From positions 139,697,207-139,761,206 of the forward strand of contig NC_053037.3 of assembly GCF_002575655.3 (NCBI RefSeq): a DNA stretch of 64,000 nucleotides, given 5' to 3'. The notes beneath the pieces were generated by a model that was not told where the DNA came from, ran no database searches, and worked only from the letters and a program-made list of their open reading frames with translations. This stretch comes from Aegilops tauschii subsp. strangulata (lineage: Eukaryota > Streptophyta > Magnoliopsida > Poales > Poaceae). Below are positions 57,076 to 64,000 of the stretch, piece by piece; positions within the stretch are counted from its first letter, which is position 1; the number at the start of each line of letters is the position of its first letter. The translations under genes were made by a program, and so were the position numbers.

Positions 57076-57115
57076 CTCCCTCCGTTTTATGCGGAGTAAA
57101 TAAAAACAGAGGGAG
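57076..57115. mobile_element. Minimal Stowaway-like MITE, about 40 bp
   Basis: CTCCCTCCGTTTTAT and ATAAAAACAGAGGGAG are inverted repeats separated by about ten bases. TA follows on the right and CA stands on the left. Probably an internally deleted Stowaway. Confidence 0.6.
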
Positions 57116-57264
57116 TATACTACGGATGAGGATCCCCTGACGTGGCCGAACCCATTGAGTAACTGACATGCGGGGCCTAGCAAGCATGGGGTCCGCCAGT
57201 AAGTGACCGAAAGGGAGGGTAAGGGAGGGATACCTACGTCAGAGGATCCACTTCCACTATACTA

Positions 57265-57440
57265 CTTTGACCAAATGTTAGAGTAATAATATATGACATG
57301 CAACTTACACAAATGTTAGAGTAATAATATATGACATGCAACTTACACAAAGCATACAGGGTCTAATGCATTTTTCGAGGCTAAATTTGACCAAATGTTA
57401 GAGTAATAATATATGACATGCAACTTACACAAAGCATACG
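57265..57440. repeat. Repeats of a 38 bp AT-rich unit
   Basis: AAATGTTAGAGTAATAATAT begins copies at 57273, 57311 and 57393. The first two are in tandem, and the third is preceded by TTTGACC like the first. The surrounding sequence resembles Mariner-type MITE interior sequence. Confidence 0.75.
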
Positions 57441-58380
57441 GTCAAATTCGTATGTGAAAGGAGTTTCCAATGATATAATTTTCACATTATACATCTCATG
57501 TACTATTAATCTTGTCAATAGTCAAATTGGAAACCATCTCGAGTACAAATCTAGGAGTACGTACGAATCTAACAATATTGATTGGGCGTTGTTGAATGTT
57601 GATACCTTTTTTTATCAAAGTAGAGATACTTTGACTACACATAAAACTTATATGTAAACTAGAAAGGATAGGGGGAGTATATTGTACGTTCAAAAATGAA
57701 ACGAACATTGAATACCCTTTATATATGATTTGCGGATGCTATGATCACCGGTTCAAAATTTTGAATCCGCCTTAGGTATCACGTGCCCCCACTCGTTCCC
57801 TCTCGATTTCATCTTGGGGTCCGGAGATCTATTGAAAGAGGACTAGGGTGGGTACATGTGAATGATACTCGGCGGAATGTTCAAATGAGGCATGCGGGAG
57901 GATGGACTCGACTGGAGGGCGACATGATCGATGGAGAAGAGGGTTGGAGAGGAATGAGAAATAAGAAAACGCCACATGATTATACTTGAACGGCTCAAAT
58001 AAACAATAAGTTGTCTCGCTTGGCCTACATAGTGAAAGGCCTAATGCGCAACGCGGAGCACTGACGCTCGAATATGGCCGGGAAAACAGGGAAACCGACA
58101 TGTGGGGAACACCCGTCGGGACGACGTAGCGCAGACTAGTCCAATGGAGGAGCTGGCCCATGACCTCCTCGGCACCGACAACCGTTCATGTGGGTCGTTG
58201 GGGCCAACAACGGGGCGCAGCTCCAGCACCGCCTCTGGACACGGCGACCGCGGTGAGTGACACGCTCATATCATCGTTAGACACGGTCGGTTTCAGTGTG
58301 CCGAGGGTGGCATTAGTGTTGTGGCACGACCAATGGTATGTTTGGTTTGTGCCCAAGGTTGCCCCATCAAAGCATTGGGT
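57441..58380. other. Central CACTA segment without a supported gene
   Basis: AT-rich on the left, mixed composition on the right. Several short ORFs on both strands, none with a recognisable motif. Confidence 0.4.
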
Positions 58381-58384
58381 AGCC

Positions 58385-58670
58385 AAAATTTTGGTTGAGG
58401 TATTGGTGCCCATGATTTGGCCGACATTGGCAAGAAAAATGAACTAGAGTTGGCTAGAGTCCATTGGCATGCCAAAGAAATGGCAACCATCCAAACAAAG
58501 ACCAATCTTTGGGTCATGACCAAAATTTTGGTTGAGGTATTGGTTGCCCATGATTTGGCCGACATTGGCAAGAAAAATGAACTAGTGTTGGCTAGAGTTC
58601 ATTGGCATGCCAAAAAAATGGCAACCATCCAAACAAAGACCAATCTTTGGGTCATGACCAAAATTTTGGT
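58385..58670. repeat. 138 bp tandem repeat, two copies plus start of a third
   Basis: The unit starts AAAATTTTGGTTGAGGTATT and includes GATTTGGCCGACATTGGCAA and GCATGCCAAAGAAATGGCAA. Copies begin at about 58386 and 58523, with a third start at 58661. The first copy lacks one base in GGTTGCCC. Confidence 0.9.
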
Positions 58671-59640
58671 AACGTGCACTTTGGCCACAATCCAAACACA
58701 CCCCAACACCCGGCTCGTCGAGGATGCACAGGGCGCCGCGACGCGTCCGCGGAGTGGTGTAGCGCGGCCAACTGCATCCTCTGGACCTAAGACCATGTCG
58801 GGTCGTCTTGGTTTTTCAATGACATGCGGGGATCGCATGTGAGCAAAGGGCATCTCCAACGTTGCCACGACCGCAGCTGACTACCCTGGCACACCAAAAC
58901 CCTCGTCCCTCGCGCCGTCGCGCGGTGTGTTCCCAGCCGGCGCCAGCTGCCCGTATTCATGCCGTCCGTTCGTACGTCGTCGTTAAGAGGCTCGGTGCCC
59001 GAGGAACCAACTCCGGCGACTTAATGACGCACCCGGACGCTTGGCCTCACCGGAATGCGCTACTTAAAGCGGCAACGCCCAGCTAACCTCCACACCATAG
59101 TGCATCGTCCTCCTACCTGGCACCACATCCGCCAGCGAACGCTCTGCGGGAGAGCTTGTCTTCGGGGATGAAGCTCGAGGTCGCCGCCCTCGCTCAAGTC
59201 GCCTCTTGCGACGCAATAGCGGCGTAGCCGGACGCGGACGCGACCGCACAAGCGGTGGCCATGCTGGCGGCCGACGACGGGATCACCGTCAGCCACGCGT
59301 CCTACTTGCCGCCGTCCAACGTCCGGCACCACCGAGGTCGGGGACTCCTCCGAGGATGAGTAGGGCATGGGAGGCGGCAGGGCATGGTGTGCCAACTGGC
59401 CGGTCCGTATCCCGTGTTCTAGTCTTCCTCGCCGGAGACCGCACCTTCACTTCACGGGTCTTGAACCCCGCCCACGTACATAGAGATCGCAGATGGAGGA
59501 CATCGGTCGCCGCCGTAGAATAGGTTTAGGGTCGGGTTTCTTTTATTTTTCTGTCCTATAAAAGTTTGAAATGTAATGAAAATCTGCCGTGTTTGCATTA
59601 ATCTCGGCCGGTGTATATGAACTTTCACAATAATATACAT
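58671..59640. other. GC-rich central segment, possible gene relic
   Basis: Overlapping ORFs on both strands (for example 59060-59395 minus, 59206-59523 plus) without family motifs. An ATGAAAATCTGCC-type AT-rich tail follows at 59570. Could be a captured gene fragment; I cannot identify it. Confidence 0.3.
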
Positions 59641-59652
59641 ATTGTAGGAGTA

Positions 59653-59865
59653 CTAGCAAGATGCCCGTGTGTTGCACGGAAGATCAAGATCTTGTGGGAG
59701 AAAAGATGAACGAGGGAAAGCCTTATCTGCAAATGTGGAGAGGAGTGCGGGTAAATTGTCATAGTTTCCTTCCTATCCGTTAGATATAGATCGGACGGCC
59801 TATATTGCAGGATGACAGGCACACCATCATCACCAACTCTGCTTTTTATTGAACCGAGACAAATC
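59653..59865 (-). mobile_element. Short Helitron-like element, minus orientation
   Basis: The plus-strand ACTAGCAAGATGCCCGTG is the reverse complement of the 3' end of the element at 52555-52829, with hairpin CCGTG...CACGG at about 59664-59679. The body also matches in reverse (CAGGCACACCATCATCACCAA, CGGACGGCCTATATTGCAGG). The 5' end is diverged and placed only approximately. Confidence 0.55.
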
Positions 59866-61348
59866 TAACATGTGAAGTAAAATAAACACATAGGGTCTAT
59901 ACATACACAAATTATCTTAGGCACTCCAATAGTGCGTCCACTACACATTCACGCATTTCACATCTTTCTACATCTACGGGAACCTACGAAAGGGTTAACG
60001 TAAATTGCCTCTCTTTCTCCTCCCCTGATTTTCATGGTGGTGGGCCCCTCCCTCCCCCCAATCTACAATCAACAGCTCACACGTTTCACATTACGTTAAT
60101 TACATAACTGGGATTACATAGGTGTAGCATTACTCGTCTAAAAAACCCAACTAAGCGAACCTCCCAGCATATCGCGCGGGAAAAGACCCGGCCGCGCTGT
60201 TTTAGTCGGGATTACCGGATTACTAGTAGTAGTATCGATGGATCGCGCGAAGCAACAATTTTTTTTTTGAGGGGGCGAAGCACCTAGTTTAAAAGGAAAA
60301 AAGGCGGTACACTCACAGCACCCCTGTCGCGGTCGCATTGCACCCCACACACGTTCGGTCCTGCACACGGCTCACGCAAACAGAACGCGCTTCGGCTTGC
60401 CTCTTCACTGACACGTGGGACTGCACTTGGGGAAACCGACCATGCGCCAAACTCCCCCCGCCCACCGCGCGAAAATCCTCCCCTCCCCCCCCCCCACACC
60501 CAAAAATTCCCCCCAAATCCGATTCAACCGCCCTTCGGCCAACTAGCCAATAATATTCCCCAAACCCCCTCCCCCCTGTCCCCCTCCACTCCATTCACTC
60601 CGCCAAAGCCGCCCTCCCCGCCGCGCCGATACGTCGGCGCCGCGGTTCGGCGATCCTCTCGCTCCCACAGTACGCTCTCGTAGACTGTCGTCCTCTAGCC
60701 GCGCCGCCACCTCTGGCTACGTTCTTATGGAGGCGCACGGCGGTCAGCGCCGCCACCGCTGGCGACGTTCGTGTGGAGACGCACGACGGTCAGCTTCTCC
60801 CACGGTACGCGCATTCTAGACTGAGGCCCCGTTCATGTCGGTGTAGCGCTGAATGTTAGCTGATAGACACTGTTAATCTCACTGTTTGCCGAAGTAGTTT
60901 ACTGTCAATATGCTCTGCTTAAGAAGCTTCCTTGCCCTGTTCTGCACTCAATCTGCTTAGCTGAGATGGCATGCCAAGGCCGATTAGTTGCTAAAATATC
61001 CTGCCATATATTTATTGTGACGTAGATTGCCATGGTCTAGTAGCCAATCTGTTAGGTGAAATAGCTCTACACCGTTTTATACTCGATCTTTGTTGTTGTG
61101 ATGGCCTTCGATAGTTCGATGGCTGTGTGCTCGGCCTCATTGACTGCTGAAACAGCCTGCCATAATTTGGCACTCAAATCTGTTTGCTGAATTAGCTTTA
61201 CATATATTTCGTTACTTAGATCTGCTCGTCCAAATATCTTGCCATAGCTTTAGACATCAACCTAGGTATTTTTTTATGGACTTCATAAAAAAGCATATAT
61301 GTTTTTCCTGTAATATCTAGTAGAAGAACTAATTTGTATGTCTAACAG
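59866..61348 (+). promoter_or_regulatory. Upstream region and 5' leader of the TNP2 gene
   Basis: Contains the GCGCGGGAAAAGACCCGG module with GTATCGATGGATCGCGCGAAG (about 60170-60260) and the CACGTGGGACTGCAC module near 60413. A CT-rich leader follows at 60550-60800. A possible 5' intron begins at the GTACGC near 60804 and ends at the acceptor CTAACAG just before the ATG at 61349. Confidence 0.4.
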
Positions 61349-63896
61349 ATGGACAGGACTTGGATAACTTCTGCTCGAAGATTCTCCGCTGCATATGTCG
61401 AGGGGGTTGAAAACTTCATGAACTTTATCAGAGCTGAGTACGGTGGTCCGAAATCAGATGTGCTCTGCCCATGTAGCAGTTGTATGAATTCAGTTACAAG
61501 ACCCCAGTCAACTGTGCAAAATCATCTACACTTGTATGGGATGTCGGTCACATATACTAGGTGGGTTCATCATGGTGAAGCTGTGAACGTCAATGTTATT
61601 GACTACGTGGAAGCAGCAGATCACCATCTTGATCTGCCTGATGCTCAGGTGGAAGAGGAGGAGGTGGTGGTGGTGGCGGAGCCAGTGAGTTTGACCAACA
61701 TTGAAACAATGCTACGAAATGCTCGTGCATTCCGTGAACTTTCACCTGCAGAAGAAAAATGGTGGGCCCGCATGTTGGAACAATGCAACATTGTTGTCAC
61801 CCCAGGAAATAAGTTGTCAGTATTCTCAGCTATGGTCACCTTTCTTCAGGTGAAGACATCTGAGCGGATGACCAACAAATCATTCGATGCGATGTTGGCT
61901 GCTTTCCGCAAATCTTTCCCAGATGCGTCTGAGCTGCCACACACCTACAGTAAAATGAAGAATTTCCTTCGTGCAGTTGGAATTGGATATGATATGATCC
62001 ATGTTTGTAAGAATAATTGTGTTCTGTTCCGGAAGGATTATGCCAACTTAATTGAATGCCCGAAATGCAAATCATCAAGATGGAAAGATGGCGATGCTGT
62101 GAAGAGGATTCCTCCTAATGTTCTGAGACATTTTCCAATTACACCAAGATTGCAGAGGTTGTTTCATGATGCTGAAACAAGAGAGGATGTACTGTGGCAT
62201 TCTAGGAACCAGGAGTACAGAGATCAGAATGTAATGAGCCATCCATCTCATGGTAGTGAGTGGAAAAGCTTCAATGATAAACACAAAGAGTTTGCTGCTG
62301 ACCCGAGAAACATTAGACTTGGCTTAGCTTCAGATGGATTTAACCCATTTGGCCACCAGAGCGCCACATATAGCATGTGGCCAGTGCTTGTTATCCCTTA
62401 CAACATGCCTCCAAATGTCTGCACCAAAGAATCAAACTACATGATGGCCTTGCTCATCCCAGGTCCAAAAAGTCCTGGAAAGGATTTTGATTTGTTCATG
62501 GAGCCTCTTGTGGAGGAACTTCAATAGCTATGGAAGGGTGTTCTCACTCGAGACCTATATAGCAGCCCACCAGCTGATTTCTTTCTGCGTGCTGTTATAA
62601 TTTGGTGCATCCATGATTATCCGGCTTTGGGCACTATGTCAGGGCGAACGACACATGGTTACAATGCATGTGTTCGCTGTGACAGGAATCCGCTGTCATA
62701 CGCAATACTTAGCAAGATCTATTACATTGGACACCGCCGTTTCCTTGCCAAGGACAAGTCGCATCCTAGAAAATACCAAAGACATGTGTCAATGCAAAGC
62801 ATGAAAACCGTGATGCGCCAAAGAGGCTCACCGCCGATGAGTTGCAAGTGGAATTAGAGAAGGTCAGGCATATTACACCAGGAAACCATCCTGGTAATGG
62901 TAGCGGGAAAAGGAAGCGTGGCAGGGTAGAAGAGAGATTATTGTTTACCCGCAGGTCCACTTTGTGGGACTTGGAGTATTGGAAAGATTTGGATCTGCGG
63001 CATAATCTTGATGTGATGCGCATCGAGAAAAATATATGTGACAGCATTATCGGCACACTTCTTAATATTGAAGGCAAGACGAAAGATACCTTAAAATCTA
63101 GGATTGATTTGACACACCTGGGTATCAGAAAGGATTTGCAGGTGCAAGATGAAGGTAAACCACGGGATATGGCACCAGTTGTGTACGTCTTGGACAAGGT
63201 AAAAAGAAAAGAATTCTGCGAGGTCCTGTCACGTGTGAGATTCCCACATGGATTTGCTTCCAACCCTGAAAGGAGAGTCAGTGCAGATGGAAACAAGGTA
63301 CAAAGGTTGAAAACTCATGACTGCCACGTCCTACTTCAAAGGGTTTTACCTGTTATCCTTAGAGGATTGGGCCACCCTGACATATATAGAGCAGTTGCAG
63401 AGTTGGGACAATTCTTTAGGGAACTCTGCAGTAGGAATATCATGATAGATGCTTTGGAGCGTCTTAGAGACAAGATACCAACTATCCTATGCGACCTTGA
63501 GAAGATATATCCTCCAGCCTTCTTTGATGTGATGGTGCATTTGGCTGTTCATCTACCTGATGAGGCACTACTTAGAGGTCCAGTACAGTATGGCTGGATG
63601 TACCCTATTGAAAGGCGGCTAGGCACTTTCAAGGGCTATGTTAGGAACAGAGCTAGACCCGAGGGTTCCATTGCAGAGGCCTACATTGCTACAGAAGCGT
63701 TGACATTCTGCTCAAAATACATTGAAACAGCTGATCAGCTTAGCAAAGAGGTGGGTGAAGACAATCCCGGGCTCAATGTTTTCGATTATTCTGTTCGAGT
63801 TACAGGGAAGAGTCGACAAGAGGACAAACCTAAAGATTTGGACAAAATGGTTTGGTATGTGTTGAATAACTGTCCTGAGATACTACCTTATATCAA
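61349..63896 (+). pseudogene. CACTA TNP2 transposase, stop and frameshift, continues past window after intron
   Basis: Catalyses excision and integration of CACTA elements in intact copies. The N-terminus (MDRTWITSARRFSAAYVEGV with CPCSSC) is the transposase-associated domain, residues about 1-80. A conserved block (FRKDYANLIECPKC) leads to the Transposase_21/TNP2 domain with SDGFNPFG, YSMWPVLVIPYNMPP and NYMMALLIPGPKSPGKDFD. A TAG at 62525-62527 stops the frame after 392 codons, although LWKGVLTRDLY and TTHGYNACVRCDRNPL continue in the same frame. Near 62770-62795 the frame changes, and NAKHENRDAPKRLTADELQ opens the last part. From 62842 it runs through LWDLEYWKDLDLRHNLDVM to a DUF4218-type region (HDCHVLLQRVLPVILRG, YGWMYPIERRLGTFKGY). 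The final TCA-A|GTAAGT is a good donor at 63897, so more exons lie to the right. Confidence 0.8.
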
Positions 63897-64000
63897 GTAA
63901 GTGCAGTACTGCAGCTTATACATCGTAATCTACTTAACTTGCAGCACATTCTTATATATTTAGATGTTTGACGAGATCACTATGTTGTGCAGCATCTACA
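63897..64000 (+). other. Start of a TNP2 intron
   Basis: GTAAGTGC follows the reading frame directly; the next exon is outside the window. Confidence 0.5.

Larger units (their letters stand above)
42429..64000. mobile_element. CACTA (En/Spm) DNA transposon, at least 21.5 kb, right end outside window
   Basis: Begins CACTACAAAAAAAATACACTT at 42429, within the Copia leader, preceded by TTG (possible 3 bp TSD, partner not seen). It contains a subterminal repeat zone, a TNP1/Ptta-like gene on the minus strand (44025-49603), a long central segment and a TNP2 transposase gene on the plus strand (61349 onward, running off the window). I cannot exclude that 50.2-60.6 kb is not original CACTA sequence, or that two CACTA elements are joined. 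Confidence 0.7.

Noticed and set aside
60313..60594. Minus-strand glycine-rich ORF
   Set aside because: Lies in the C- and G-run-rich leader of the TNP2 gene with no family motif.

Overview
The window is plant nuclear DNA, almost certainly from a Triticeae grass (wheat, barley, Aegilops or rye). The main signs are an Angela/WIS/BARE1-type Copia LTR, Stowaway MITEs with CTCCCTCCG ends, Athila-like elements primed by tRNA-Asp, Gypsy elements with an antisense 'putative gypsy type transposon' gene, and a CACTA element whose end reads CACTACAAAAA followed by CTTCCGTGATGAT. No bacterial, viral or organellar gene is present, and I recognised no tRNA or rRNA gene. Family names are from recognition only; superfamily calls rest on motifs, LTR boundaries and target-site duplications (TSDs).

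Layout, left to right. (1) 1-155 and 7186-8583 are two pieces of one minus-strand Gypsy gag-protease fragment, split by a complete 7.0 kb Athila-like element (156-7180, plus strand). (2) 8584-11648 is the 3' LTR and antisense gene of a second minus-strand Gypsy element. It abuts the 5' part (gag start, leader, PBS, LTR) of a third minus-strand LTR element (about 11650-14130). (3) 14130-26790 is the least repetitive stretch. It holds what I interpret as a small minus-strand host gene: exon 1 at 26467-26589, exon 2 at 17364-17452, exon 3 at 17054-17213. Its first intron has been filled by two related MITEs, a complete 7.07 kb Athila-like element sitting inside one MITE, and a TIR element of about 830 bp. 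(4) At 26791 a Stowaway MITE upstream of that gene is cut by a minus-strand Copia element (26866 to 42425). The gag of the Copia element is in turn cut by a complete 8.66 kb Gypsy element (32188-40849). (5) From 42429 to the end of the window the Copia leader is replaced by a CACTA element at least 21.5 kb long, whose far end is not seen.

The CACTA element carries a subterminal region rich in GGCCC and CCCGTTA motifs, a minus-strand TNP1/Ptta-like gene (exons from 49603 down to 44025), a central 11 kb of repeated modules, Helitron-like insertions and a repeat-containing ORF, and a plus-strand TNP2 transposase gene (61349 onward). Most transposon genes here are broken by stops or frameshifts. 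The strongest candidates for new biology are the TE-inflated host gene, the central cargo of the CACTA element with its 31-residue-repeat protein, and the amplified exon/intron blocks in the TNP1-like gene.
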